Of a DNA stretch of 64,000 bases, positions 12,773 through 24,260 are shown in pieces (the stretch's first letter is position 1; every line of letters begins with the position of its first letter). Under the pieces are notes generated by a model. The model made no database searches. It was not told where the DNA came from and saw only the letters and a list, made by a program, of their open reading frames with translations. The position numbers were made by a program, and so were the translations under genes. The stretch is from contig VTPC01004670.1 of assembly GCA_011009095.1 (NCBI GenBank), positions 102,611 to 166,610 of the forward strand. The letters run 5' to 3'. Origin of the DNA: Ignelater luminosus. Lineage: Eukaryota > Arthropoda > Insecta > Coleoptera > Elateridae.

Positions 12773-14063
12773 TAAAGGGTTTTCCAATAAGAGGTGTTAT
12801 TTTGAATAGCCCGCTATTTCGGTAGATGTCACTTTTGAAGCTATCATTTTTTTGACATTTGACAAGTAGAAACTACGCCATTAATAAATATGGAACGATA
12901 CACGCTTCAACAACGCATTGAAATTATTAAAATTCACTATAAAAATGGTGAAAATTTGGCAGAGACGGTTCGTAAAACTCGAACATTTTTGGGTCACCGT
13001 GAAGCACCTTGTCGGACCGCAATACAGAAATTGGTGAAAAAATTCGAGCTCTTGGGACAAGTTAGTGATGTGAAGAATAAAACCCGTGCACGTCGCTCAA
13101 GAACAGCCGAGAATATTGCTGTTGTAGCCGAAAGTGTTAAAGAAAACCCAGGTTTGTCCATTCCTCGTCGTTCTTTGGAATTAGCCATTCCACAAACGTC
13201 ATTACACCGTATTTTGCATAAAGATTTGGGTCTTAAGGCTTATAAAGTCCAGTTAACACAAGAACTCAACGTCGTGTCTTTGCTGATTGGGTCGTTGAAA
13301 TGCATGAAAATGATCCAGAATTCCATCGAAAAATCATCTTGAGTGATGAGGCCCATTTCCACCTCGGTGGCTTCGTCAACAAGCAAAATTGTCGGATCTG
13401 GGGCTCAGAAAATCCAAGAGTTATTGTTGAAAAGTCTCTCTATCCTCAACGTGTGACTGTTTGGTGCGGTTTATGGTCCGGCGGAGTCATTGGACCTTAC
13501 TTTTTCGAAAATGAGGCTGGAGCAACAGTTACGGTGACTGGATTGCGCTATCGAGAGATGATTAACGATTTTTTATGGCCGGAATTGGATGGTATTGATC
13601 TGGACAACGTTTACTTTCAACAAGACGGCGCTACGTGCCACACAAGCAACGAAACCATTGATCTTTTACGGAAAAAGTTTCCGGACCGTGTTATCTCTCG
13701 AAGAGGTGATCACAATTGGCCACCGAGATCTTGTGATTTAACACCTTGCGACTTCTTTCTTTGGGGCCACGAGAAAGAGAAGGTCTACGCCAACAGCCCA
13801 GCGTCGATTCAAGACCTCAAAGATGGAATTCGTGAGGCTATCGAGGACATAGGGCAGCCACTTTGCGATTTGGTTATGGAAAATTTCATGAAAAGGATAT
13901 TGTCCTGTAAGCGTGGTCGTGGTGGTCATTTGCCTGATGTTATTTTCCACTATTAACGGCATACCTTCCTCTTTATAATGAAATAAACATCCGATCATTT
14001 ATATTAAAAAATGGCACTTTTCTTTGAATATCAAAATAACACCTCTTATTGGAAAACCCTTTA
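12773..14063 (+). mobile_element. DD41D mariner-like element, nearly full length
   Basis: Inverted repeats of about 30 bp begin AAGGGTTTTCCAATAAGAGG at the left (12,775 on) and mirror this at the right (about 14,031-14,061). TA duplications flank the element. It is about 1.29 kb and encodes a transposase of the MERYTLQQR type with catalytic spacing DD41D, which belongs to the rosa/visitor-like branch of the IS630-Tc1-mariner superfamily. The ends are well conserved, so insertion is relatively young, but the transposase frame is broken (see the pseudogene entry). Confidence 0.9.
12890..13956 (+). pseudogene. DD41D mariner transposase, frameshifted
   Basis: The N-terminal frame (12,890-13,342) carries the paired helix-turn-helix DNA-binding half. 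It begins MERYTLQQRIEIIKIHY and includes the IPQTSLHRILHKDLGLKAYK segment. At about 13,260-13,275, just after TQEL, the similarity moves to the +1 frame (QRRVFADWVVEMHEND...). The join lacks several residues that family members have here, so a small deletion caused the shift. The second frame continues to the stop at 13,954-13,956 and holds the catalytic triad: Asp in SDEAHF, Asp in QQDGATCHT and Asp in SCDLTPCDFF. The last two are separated by 41 residues. The C-terminal GGHLPD motif is intact. A single lesion inactivates it. Confidence 0.9.
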
Positions 14064-14064
14064 T

Positions 14065-14490
14065 ATAGAATTAGCCAATTCTGCTTATATTTTCAGTAAT
14101 GCCTCATTACACATTCTCTGAAGATTTGAACCAAGTGAATGACTACACATCTTCTTACTATCAGTATCAGTCTCAATAGTTTTAATCTCTAGAAAAATAT
14201 CCCGTCGGGCTAACTATTTCTTTTCCTTAAAGGGGGGAAATATCAAAATGAAATAAACCAAAGCAATATGGAACAATCGCGGAATTAGTAGATATTATTT
14301 TCAGACATTTTGTTATGTTTTCTCTTAGATAGAACACCTTCATGGGTCTATAAGGTAGTTAGGAGGCAACTTTTCGAATAGTAACAGTAGTCTTTAGTAT
14401 TGTAAATAACCAAAAAGTCAAGTTAACTTTAAATCCAACCCCTAGATTTCTACAAAATTATTTTTACTGTTTTTATCGTCACATTTTTTT
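14065..14490. other. Short gene-free stretch
   Basis: AT-rich sequence between the DD41D mariner and the next GC-rich repeat. Nothing is recognisable. Confidence 0.5.
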
Positions 14491-14494
14491 GGTT

Positions 14495-14720
14495 AATATC
14501 AATTTAAAAATTTGTCGGGCTTTTCGGGCCTACATTCGGTCAATCGTGCTCCTCAAGCTCGTCAGGCCCGTCAAGCCTGTCCGATCGTTTGGGCCACTCA
14601 GGTTGTTCGGGCTTTTTGGTTCAATCAAGAAATTACCGGGTTTTTTGGCATGTTCATTTGTATTTGGTCTTGCTAGGTTTGTAAAATTGAAGAGAACAAG
14701 TCTCTACTGACCGTGTACAT
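14495..14720 (-). repeat. GC-rich CCCGAA-type repeat, truncated copy
   Basis: The segment begins with the inverse of the family's AT end (TTAAAAATTTGTCGGGC) and continues with GGGCTTTTCGGGCC and GTCAGGCCCGTCAAGCC motifs spaced about 10 bp. This is a reverse-orientation partial copy of the family described at 22.8 and 33 kb. The short plus-strand frame here reflects the periodicity and is not a gene. Confidence 0.6.
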
Positions 14721-17700
14721 TCGCAGATTTTGGCATTTTCAAATAAAAGACAACATTAAAGAATTTTATTAAGGCCAAAGGTTCTTAATGTTCTTATAAA
14801 TTCTCTAGATTGTATTGGATAAAAGATTTTACTTATTGATAGTACAGTCTAAGTTTGCAAGTCATTCAAGCATCGATTCCCATCTTCCACTTATACACAT
14901 TGCACATCTGTTTTGTTTCATCATAATTACAGTATATACCTACATAGAATAATTTTAAAAAATCTTCACTTAATAAAAGATTAAACATGATATTACGACC
15001 ATGTCATAAAAATCACGATGTTATTAAAATCAATTACTTTTGACACACAAGGTGTTGATTTATCGTTTTATGCATGTCGTAAATAACATTTCTTCAATGA
15101 TAAATAAATTGTTTTAATGTAGACGCTTCCTTCATTTCTTTTTTTGCACTGGGCAGGGAAAAGACAATTTAGAAAGTTTCAATATTCAAATAAAACGTCA
15201 ATTTTGCAAAACAAACTCCTTCGATGAGGAACATAACTTCAACAACGAGCATAAAACCCAATCAAAATCTAAATTAAATTTCCGTTCAAACTATAAATAA
15301 ATAATTATGATTTAAGTATCACCATCACCATAATAAATCTCCGAAGTTATTACATATATGTATACATTATACATAACATAAATGGACTTCCTCTAAATCT
15401 CTCTCTGGTGGGTTTAGCTATTAAACTGATGTATATTCATAATTTACATAACCATACCAAATTTATAATCCATTTTACTGCTACTTCATAGTTCCACATA
15501 TAAAAAATTATAAATTTAGAAAGTTCTGTTTTAGTTGATACGTGTGTGAGAGAGAAATTCCACCGGAACGTAATATAGACGTACACAAACAACGCATTAG
15601 AGTGAAATGGTTTTATCACCCTTCCTCTTGGCAATTTATTACCAACTTTATTCTAGATAACGATCGCACTTCTATTGTGAGATACTGACAAGAAAGTTTA
15701 TACGAATGTATGTATGTAATAATAACAAGCCGATTTTTTAACCTCGTTTTCGGTTATATTCCAAACCATCATTCTTCTTCAAACGAAAAATTGTTAATAG
15801 CGCTTCTAACTTCTGGGTCCGGAACAATTCTCCGGGCTATTTAACGTTTTATAATGTTAGACGAGGAAGGATTTCCTAAGGGACTTTCTTACATAAAATG
15901 TAGTAGCTAAACATAGCAAACGCAATTGTTTCACTAAATTACTGCCTCGTTCTTCTCTCTCTTTCATTTCGGCAATATTAAAAGACCAGACATATTTCAT
16001 TTTTATTATTAAATTAATTTATTTTTTTCGGGCACACTTGCAAAAGAAAACATAGGAAAGCGAAAAACAAATCTGGAAATTCATCTATTACATGAAATGT
16101 GGGAGGTCGATCGTTATTTTGCGATACGTAATCTTGCAAGCAATTTGGGTTGAACTTCGATCCCTTTAGCCAGATTGAAGTTATTTGAGGTCACGTTCCA
16201 TGTAAAAATCGAGAAGTTACATGGAAACTAAAATTTACAAAATAAAAGACGAACGTTAGAAAAAGCATTTGCGTGTGCATTTAGCAAATCTAAAGTTTTG
16301 AGGGAAAGCATCCAATGATAACTGATAACATATCGTTGTATTAATTCCATTATTTGAATAAGTACAAAGAATGAAATGCTGTCTAAATGATTAATTTAAA
16401 AAAAATATCACATGCTTTACTGAAGATGGAACATGCATTTTCTAAATTGATCGGCTGCTCTTTGAATATTTTAAGAACTCAGTAGATGATACTAATGAGT
16501 AATGACTGATGGCAATCTAGCTAGCTACAAGTGATTTAGACTATTAGAGAATTATTCGCAAAAAAGTGTATGTTCCATCTTCCGCGAGATGTGTTATCTT
16601 ACCCTAGTTGCAAATAAAACTTTTAATTGGTACAAGACGCAAAATATAAATTTCAGTCCCCCTAGCTCACGTTAATTTAACCTCCGTGTACCTTGTAATT
16701 GTATACTAGAAGCATTAGACGACGCTACACACTTTAATAGTTAAAGTTACAAAGACACTATTACAAACAATTGAACAGGAAGTACATGATAATGTAAAAA
16801 AATACGTTTCGGTCCAATTCATTCAAAAATTTAAAAAAAAATAGTTTTCGATAAACATGACTTGACCTTGAATTTTGTTTCTCGATACGCTAGGTGTAAT
16901 GATCAACAGAGACAATTAAAGACTTCCACGCCAGCTATTTTTGCGTCCCTGTTTTTCAACTCAACTCGACTTGATTCTGCCGGTGGGCAAAACACAACTT
17001 TTGTGGAGCGGCCTGCTCAAGACTCAGCACGACACGTACTTCCCATCATTTATCGATACTGTAAAACAAGCCGAAAGAAGATGTATTGAATTTTACTGAC
17101 AAGCTTCAAACTATTTGTGGTATCACCAGTCGAAACATTATTATGATGCTGCAAGATTTCTAGTAGTTTTGATTTTCAGAGCTTCTCTTATAAGTTTTTC
17201 CGGTTGGTTACGTCGAACAAACTTGCACTTGCAGAAAGAAAGATTACGTTATACTACAGCAGCTTTGATGAAAAAGGGTTCAATCCAATGAATGAGACAA
17301 ACGAAAAAAAAACATCAAACTACACAGTGAATACAAAAAGTTTTCATTGTTAACCCAAAATTTTGTTTTATATCGATTTGAAGTCAATATAGTCGAATTT
17401 TGACCGCCTTTGAACCATCGTAGTTGGCCGTAATTGCGCTCTCTTTTGCGAAATCTTTTGTTTGAAAGTATTAGCTACAAAAAAGCTCTGTTGAGTTTTC
17501 ATATTTCTAAAAAGCCGGAGAAACTCGAACGTGTCAAAATTGCCAAAATCGATCGGCAAGTGTTCCGTGAATTCATTCCTTGCTTGATTGTTTATTGGCG
17601 ATTAACAACGAGTAACAAATCGGGAGATTTAGGATGCAAAATCTATTTTTATTTATCAAAATAGATTTTATAATGTGCTTATTGCATTAAATCCATTGAA

Positions 17701-18180
17701 AACAAGAAACGTGTAATTTTGATGAGAAAAAGGCTATTTTCCGTGACCATTAGCCAGAAGAAATTGAATTAGAAATTATTCTAAAATGCTTTTATTTAGT
17801 AAACCTACATCTAAAGTAGTTGTTTATATAACTGTTTACAGTTTCTAAAATAAATGTTCCCCGGTTAGTCCGTAAACATATCACTTTGCGTTCTTGTTAA
17901 ACAAATATTTATTAAATGTTAATGGGAACTGCGTAAGTGTATTTAATAGTTTATAATGGAACTTAATCAAATACTGACCAAAGAGTATGAAAAATAGCAG
18001 ATATTTCATTCCACTGAATATAATGACTTCAAATTGATATAAAACAAAATCTTGCCGCTAACAATGAAAAATCCCTTGGCAGTTTGTCATATTTTGAGTC
18101 CAAGGATCAAATGCCATTGACCAATCTTTGTCTGCAAAACTTTTTCCCCAAATCTGTTTCACTGTGTTATTGTCTTAAAA
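14720..18180. other. AT-rich gene-free stretch
   Basis: No exon, RNA gene or complete mobile element was recognised on either strand. Confidence 0.5.
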
Positions 18181-18660
18181 AAAATCTTCGAAAATCCTAA
18201 AATGCATTTTATTTAACCCAAAGTCTTTTAAATGGTAATCTTGAATAGGTTAAACAGGTAGTACGTACATTCTTGTGGACCTTTATAAGCAGAATTATTG
18301 AATAAAATTCAATTTCTAAACCCATTATTAATTGCTTTATACATTAACTGGGGTAGATGTAACGATCTTTATTAACATATTACTAAAGCACCGGAGTTCA
18401 AACCAAGAGTCAATTGTACAGATTGAAGTAGTTCGATAAGATTTCTCCACAATTATTGATTAGCATTATTTTGTTGGGCACTCGACTCTCTTGCGTAAGT
18501 TGATACATTCTTGGGAACTTTTGTAAACAAACGCAGATGAATTATCGAAATTATCATCGAATTTCCAAAACTATTATCATGTTCAATTTCTTTTACGCTA
18601 TAATTGGGGTAGATGTAACGTTTCTTTCTTTCCAAAAAAAGGTTTATGATCAATCTTCTA
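18180..18660. repeat. ~256-bp tandem unit, first array (about two copies)
   Basis: The marker GGGGTAGATGTAACG occurs at 18,350 and 18,606, a period of 256 bp. Each is preceded by a shared ACATTCTTG-GGAAC-TTTTGTAA segment and an ACAGATTGAAGTAG segment. The same unit forms another array at 23.7-24.3 kb, so this is a dispersed tandem family. Confidence 0.65.
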
Positions 18661-19210
18661 AAGGTACTTCTGGCCCAACAGCATTCATCAGAATATCGTA
18701 ACACCATTTATCATTTTTTGGCATGTACTAATCAGTCAAAGAAGAAACATTCTCAAGTTTCTTTTGTTTAATGGGTAACGGGTAACCAACATACAGCTTT
18801 TAGGTAGGGAGAGATAATGTAAGCTGATGGTTTCTTAAAACTAAACTCAGAAAACATTGTAATGCCAACAGTGATACTACATTTACGACATTACTTTTCT
18901 CGTATTTGAAAACACGATATTTCGAAACAGTAAACTTCTTTTTGATTATTTATAACGGTTTTCTTTAAAATGCTCTTAAACTGTTCAGAAAAATTTAAAA
19001 TCATGTCCTGGGTCACGTCCACTACTGTAAGTTTTCGTGATGTCTTCTTCACAAAATCTAGCCAACCTTTAGGTGTATAAACTATCTCCTTTTTCCTTTT
19101 TTTCTTTTTCTATTAAGCAGGGCAAAAAGCTATGTCCACACTCGGGGAATCGATGAACAATAAACGTTAATATTTCTTTGTGTAGTATTAATAAATGTAT
19201 GCAAAAACTG
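18660..19210. other. AT-rich gene-free stretch
   Basis: Nothing is recognisable between the tandem unit and the decayed transposon ORF. Confidence 0.45.
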
Positions 19211-19212
19211 TA

Positions 19213-20081
19213 CTAAAACACAGTTTTTATTTTGTGCAAAGCAGTTGTCAGGGTAGAGATAAAATCGCGAACAGCTAAGGGAAGGAATGTGGTTATGTAA
19301 TGAAGTAAAAAGCTTACAACTTCATTACTTCCTTTCTTTGCTGTTATTTCATCATACATATAAAATTTACAATCTCCATATTTGGCTGAATGGATACAGA
19401 AGTTGTAAACCCACAACTGTCGCTTGTAAAATACATCCCCTGACGGTACACGTGACAAAGGTAGGTTTTGCTGAAAGTCAAAACTCAATACCTCTACTGA
19501 TTCTTGATTTTTAGCACGAACTAAAGTTTGTTTTAGCGAAGAATAAAAAGCTTCAGATTTGCACAAATAAAGTGCCTTTTCGTCTTCTAGTTTGGCTTTA
19601 GTTTAGTGGTTTTCTTCTGTCGCTATACTGTTGCGCAACTTATAGCATGTCTGGCAAGTATCAGACCTAGACTGACCAAAACTTATATTATGGTTTAAGT
19701 TAAAATGCCTGTTGTAAAAATCATATGACAAGATTTCCATTTTCGTAAAGTGGCTACTGGTCAGGTTCGTATTTTGCAAGGTACAACCGGTACATTTTTA
19801 TAATATTCAGCTCCGAAAACAAGTAGTACCTTTTTTTGGTTATCGTGCCTACTATAATGAGAACGCCGTCTAGGAAAACTTCTAATATGTTCGTCAATTT
19901 GGGCAAGTATGTTTTCACCAATTTTGTTGGGTTGATTCGAGTATCTTCCCCGACCATCTCGCTTTGGAATGAAGTTATTATTTTTTAGATTTATTGCTAC
20001 ACTTGTTACACGATGTTTTGATATGCCGTCAAAGGAACAAAAGGCTTTCTTACAAACCGTATGTTCTGTAGTGCCACCCAT
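19213..20081 (-). pseudogene. Decayed transposon ORF of unrecognised family
   Basis: On the minus strand coding similarity runs almost continuously from 20,081 to 19,213 with a few stops and frame changes. The first part (20,081-19,761) has a CKKAFCSFDGISKHRV segment followed by a basic FPRRRSHY motif. A CxxC-like SDTCQTC motif follows (about 19,670). The last part (19,566-19,213) contains SFDFQQNLPL, QLWVYNFCIH and FYMYDE. The SFD and YDE residues are plausible members of a DDE/RNase-H-fold catalytic set, but this is inference. The pattern resembles multicopy transposon proteins seen in insect genomes; I cannot name the superfamily. No TIRs were found. Confidence 0.5.
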
Positions 20082-20089
20082 TTCTGAAA

Positions 20090-21590
20090 TTTAAAAAACA
20101 ATAAAAATCATTCCGTTGCCGTAAATATTTATAATAAGCCCACTAACAATAAAAAAGATCAACACAGATAAAACTTTGTAAAATAAAATTTACAAACTAC
20201 CTTATAATGAAAAGCAATGCTCTACCGTCTTCTGTTTTTATTCGCCGCATTTGCAGATATTTGGCCAGCCAAGTCGATATTTTATTTATTTTTATTACCA
20301 ATATCGCAGAATTGTTTTAAGATATTCTGCTTTTGATCATCGCTTAGCTTTGTAAAGCACTTGTATTTACATTTATAATCTGGTCCTATTTTTCTCGGAG
20401 GCGCTTTCTTGTTTTTCCACCTTTTGAAAACTTGAAATCACCTGTTTTTGAACGAAGTCAGCTCCATCTCTGCTTCGCATAAAGAACCAGACAGCTCCGG
20501 AGCTGACTGGTTTTTGCTCCGAAAAGGTAGGTTCCCAATAAAATATCTCGTATCGGGTCTAGGAGTTGTCTGATTTTTATATCAAAAGACGCGTAATGCT
20601 TAGTATATTTAAATTTACTCGAAAAGTCGTTTTCGGCAAAACATGGAGCTGGCCGGTTTTTGCACTGAGCCCTTCAATTTATTTTTAAAGATTATAACTG
20701 TGATCCGTTCGATCTTCTGTTAAGGTATTTGTATAATTAAACCGCCCAGAGTTTAAAAATCTCGTATGCAAATAACATTTTGCAATAAAACCCTTTTTGT
20801 TTTGTCCGCAAAAGCAATGGCGTCCTATGTATAGTGTTAATGTCTAATATTAAAATAGGAGATGGTTAAATGAAAAAAATCAAATAATTTTAATACTCTT
20901 TTCGAGATAGAATCTGTCTGCAAGATTTCTCTCTGTTATTTCTAAACTCTAGACGCAATAAATCTTAAAAAGTCTCAGATTATCTGGGTGAAGTAATGCC
21001 TGCGTTATTGTAAACTTATTTCTACTACCTGCAATTTCCTGTCAAACGAATTTAAAAATTGTAAGCTTTATTGTACTTTTAAGAATCCAGCTTTCATTTC
21101 CTATTAAAATTATTTTTTGAAAATGTCAATTCCAATTGATTTACAACCGGCAGTAGGATTGGTTAATTCTTCTAAATTTCTCGACTTAGGTTCTTGTTAC
21201 CCCTACTTTCGATTGCTAATGAGCAATTATGTGATCCCTTTGAATTGCCAAGTGCGTTTCTTTGTAAGAAGGTAAGTTTAGTTATTGTTCACTCCATTTT
21301 GTGCTTCTCGTGTGGTTTCGTTTATTTGGAACGAAATCCGCATCGCAGTTAATCTGATAGAATCCTGCCACAAAGAAACTGCTGTTGTAATATCAGAAAG
21401 ATCTTAAAATATTTTAGAGCTGAAGCTCATTCCGAAGTCCGTACCACAGATAGAACCATTTTAGTAGGTCCGCACCAACGAATCTCGCCAACAAGAAGAT
21501 TTTTTGGGATATCTAATTTATGCCCGTCAATATAAGGCAACTATTGGATTCACGCGCTAAGTTCACGACACTAACAATTCTGTACAAGTG
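20090..21590. other. Gene-free stretch
   Basis: A short patch at 20,450-20,680 repeats GGAGCTGACTGG / GGAGCTGGCCGG followed by TTTTTGC, with a CAGCTCCGGAGCTG palindrome. Otherwise I see nothing. Confidence 0.4.
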
Positions 21591-21785
21591 AGCTCTGGAG
21601 GTAACTCAGTGGTTTATTTGCTTATTCAACCAATAGTGACTGCACCAGGAGTTACTCGACCCGACAGACTGGATGGTGTGGCGATCGAGCTCGTACTAGG
21701 TAACCTGAAGATCTGTAAACCTTGCCCCTACCCTGGAATTTTCTATTCTCGCATTTTATTTTGGAAATCGCGCAGTTGTTAACTG
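21590..21785 (+). repeat. Possible tRNA-derived SINE remnant
   Basis: A-box-like TAACTCAGTGGTTTA (about 21,603) is followed after about 48 nt by a degenerate B-box-like GTTACTCGACCC. A second segment AACCTGAAGATCTG (about 21,702) matches the core of the candidate SINE at 8.9 kb. Both clues are weak on their own. Confidence 0.35.
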
Positions 21786-21789
21786 TGTT

Positions 21790-22340
21790 ATTTCTTGTTT
21801 TTTATTCAATGCAAAATCTAAATTTTGCCATCCCCCCCCCGTAGAAAAGTTTGATACACTTTTGACACATGTAATGATTTGTTGTATTAGCTAATTGTAA
21901 GCAAGTTTCGTTATCAGATCAACATTTTAGATTGTAGACTAAATCAGTGCGAATGACTTTAAAGTGAACAGTTTAAAACGTACAATCCAGCGTCGAAAAG
22001 CGATTCAGAGATGCCGCTCTACCTTTCAGCTACATAAGTTTAATTATATGTTTATTCGCTTCTAAACAAATAATAATCTCGAGCAGTTCAATCTTTTTGC
22101 GCGTTGAAAATACAATAATGTAACAATCTAGAAAGGCCGTTAAGTTAAACAGAGCTCTTTCCGTTCATGCAAATGCAGAACTTGTTTATTTGTAGATACT
22201 TGTTTGTCGGTTTGAATAAAAACAATTACTAATTCATTTAATTTGTTTATTTTAAAGAAAGGTGAACCTTTTACTTATCTTATAAAATTAATTTACATGC
22301 TGATACGAATTCAGATGTTTTGGTTCTGCGATTGTTGTTA
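21790..22340. other. Gene-free stretch
   Basis: Only a C run (21,831-21,840) and AT-rich unique sequence are visible. Confidence 0.45.
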
Positions 22341-22345
22341 ATATA

Positions 22346-22705
22346 CAGGGTGTTTACTTTAAGTATGTCAAAAATTTAACATGTGATGAAACATTAAAAA
22401 CTAGAAGCACTTTGCTTTACAAAGCGCTTGGTTCTCGAGACACAGGGTATTAAAATACGCATGTATAAAGAGCAACAACTACAAGAAATTGTAGAAAGGT
22501 AGATTTTCCATAGTAGAAACCATACAAAAAATTTTAGCTTAAGCTTTTGAAACAGCAAAGAAACGAGAAATTTCTAATAAAACTTTAGCATCCTGTATCT
22601 CAAAGAGTAAGTGCTTTTGGATATGAGTTTAGCAAGTAAAGTACACTTAATCTTCGATGTTCTATTACCTCCTAAATCTTTGACATACTTAAAGTAAACA
22701 CTCTG
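22346..22705. mobile_element. Palindromic MITE, 360 bp, TA duplication
   Basis: The ends read CAGGGTGTTTACTTTAAGTA (left) and, inverted, CAGAGTGTTTACTTTAAGTA (right). TA flanks both sides (22,344-22,345 and 22,706-22,707). The complementarity continues imperfectly inward for over 100 bp, for example AAGCGCTTGGTTCTCGAGACA against AAGCACTTACTCTTTGAGATA. Such a long TIR with TA duplication fits a Tc1/mariner-superfamily MITE. No coding remains. Confidence 0.75.
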
Positions 22706-22754
22706 TATGTGGTTGTTAAATTATATTTTGTTGTTCAGATGTTTCACTTGGGAG

Positions 22755-23290
22755 CACTACACGAGCCGAAATTTTCAGCCTGGGCCTGACTTGGGATAAA
22801 CCTGATGCGGGCCGAAAAAACCCGGCAACTTCATGATTAGCCCGAACGACCCGACAGGGCCGAACCGCCCGACAGGTCTTAGCGGTTCGAACTCGAGAGG
22901 CCCGACCTGATCTAAACGCTGAGCTGGGACGCGCAAAAACCCAACGAAGAGACCTGTTTCGCACATGGTGCAGTACAAAATCTTATTCTTCGGTTCAGTA
23001 TGAAAATAATACTTGCCCAAATCAGTACTAAAAAGATCTAGGTCCGGTGCAGTATGAAATCGTCCGCTCCAGATCACTACAAAAATAACCACCCGAAAAG
23101 CTCGATTGATGTGGTAAACTCAAGAGGTCCAAGCAGACGCGAACGGCCAGACAAGTCCGAGCGGCCCAAACAGCCCGAGAAGCCTGATAGGCCCGAACGG
23201 CGCTACAGGCCAGATGTAGGCCCGAAAAGCCCGATAAATTTTTAAACTAAAACTCGACTAAAAAACTCGGCCCATGCAGGCCTCTACTTC
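22755..23290 (+). repeat. GC-rich 10-bp-periodic repeat element, best copy
   Basis: This ~530-bp element opens with CACTACACGAGCCGAAATTT and closes with AAATTTTTAAACTAAAACTC...CGGCCCATGCAGGCCTC. The interior is a degenerate array of ~10-bp units of AGCCCGAACG type that reads as Arg-Pro-rich frames on either strand. The left end, GAGC-CTACACGAGCC, and the right end, inverted as GAGGCCTGCATGGGCC, are imperfectly complementary. This suggests a non-autonomous hAT-like element carrying a minisatellite. The frames here are artefacts of the repeat. Confidence 0.65.
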
Positions 23291-23299
23291 CAGGTAGTG

Positions 23300-23690
23300 A
23301 TCAGCTCGAAACCGCTAGGAATTCGACAACCTTTGAGGACGCTATTCAAGTCTTGCGTCACCACGTTACTAAGTAAATATAAAGCGAGTTTTAAAATACC
23401 GGATATACCATTTGAAAGAAAGTAATCTCGAGTTTATTAAATTTATCAGAATATCCATATAATGAGCTTATGATGAGGCTGTACTATTTAGAGACATAGA
23501 ATTACCGTCATTGGTGCTCAGTAATTTTGGCCCATTTCCCTATATTATCTTCTGGTAATAAGTGTCACCTACAAGGTATACCATTGAACCACTCCCATCA
23601 CCGACCTACCGAATTAGCCACGTGGCAGTTGTAAACTATGGCCCTAGGCCACTAATTGCCATTTTCCCGTAACAAATCATTAACAGACCA
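23300..23690. other. Short gene-free stretch
   Basis: Unique-looking sequence between the GC-rich repeat and the second ~260-bp tandem array. Nothing is recognisable. Confidence 0.4.
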
Positions 23691-24260
23691 CTGAAGTACC
23701 ACGATTTAAAACAAGGATAAATTGTGCAGATTAAAGTAATTCAAGAGGCATTTTTCAAAATTATGGATTAGCACTTTACATACATTCTTGGGAACTCTTG
23801 TAAACAGGGGAAGCTAGTCTATCACAATTACTAAACAATGTTCAATGTTCAAAACTATTATCAAGATCAATTTGTTGTATTTAATAATAATCGGGGTAGA
23901 CGTAACGTTTTTGCTTTCTTCTTAAAGATCTTAATCTTCATTTACAGGTTAACAAAGCACTGAAATTAAAATACGCAATAATTGAGCCAACTCGATATTT
24001 AAAAAAAATTACAAATTAGGGTTTATTGGATGCTTGGCTAATTTCACGTAAATTAATGCTCGAGAACTTCTTCGTCGCAGATCTATCAAAAAACACTGTA
24101 CAATTAATCAGTATCTACAACCATTAGTAAGTTTTATTTACTTTTCTAGAGTAGTTGGGGTAGATGCAACGTTTTTTTTCTTTTTAAAGAAAGTTGCACA
24201 TTCATTTTGATTTTCTTTCCCATAAATTGTACAAATTGAAGTAGTCGAGTAAATATGTTC
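23690..24260. repeat. ~264-bp tandem unit, second array
   Basis: GGGGTAGACGTAACG (23,893) and GGGGTAGATGCAACG (24,157) are 264 bp apart. The accompanying segments (GCAGATTAAAGTAATTC at about 23,727, ACAAATTGAAGTAGTC at about 24,231, ACATTCTTGGGAACTCTTG at about 23,781) match the array at 18.2-18.7 kb. Confidence 0.65.

Noticed and set aside
22716..23245. Overlapping Arg/Pro-rich frames on both strands
   Set aside because: They are produced by the 10-bp GC-rich periodicity, which keeps several frames open at once.
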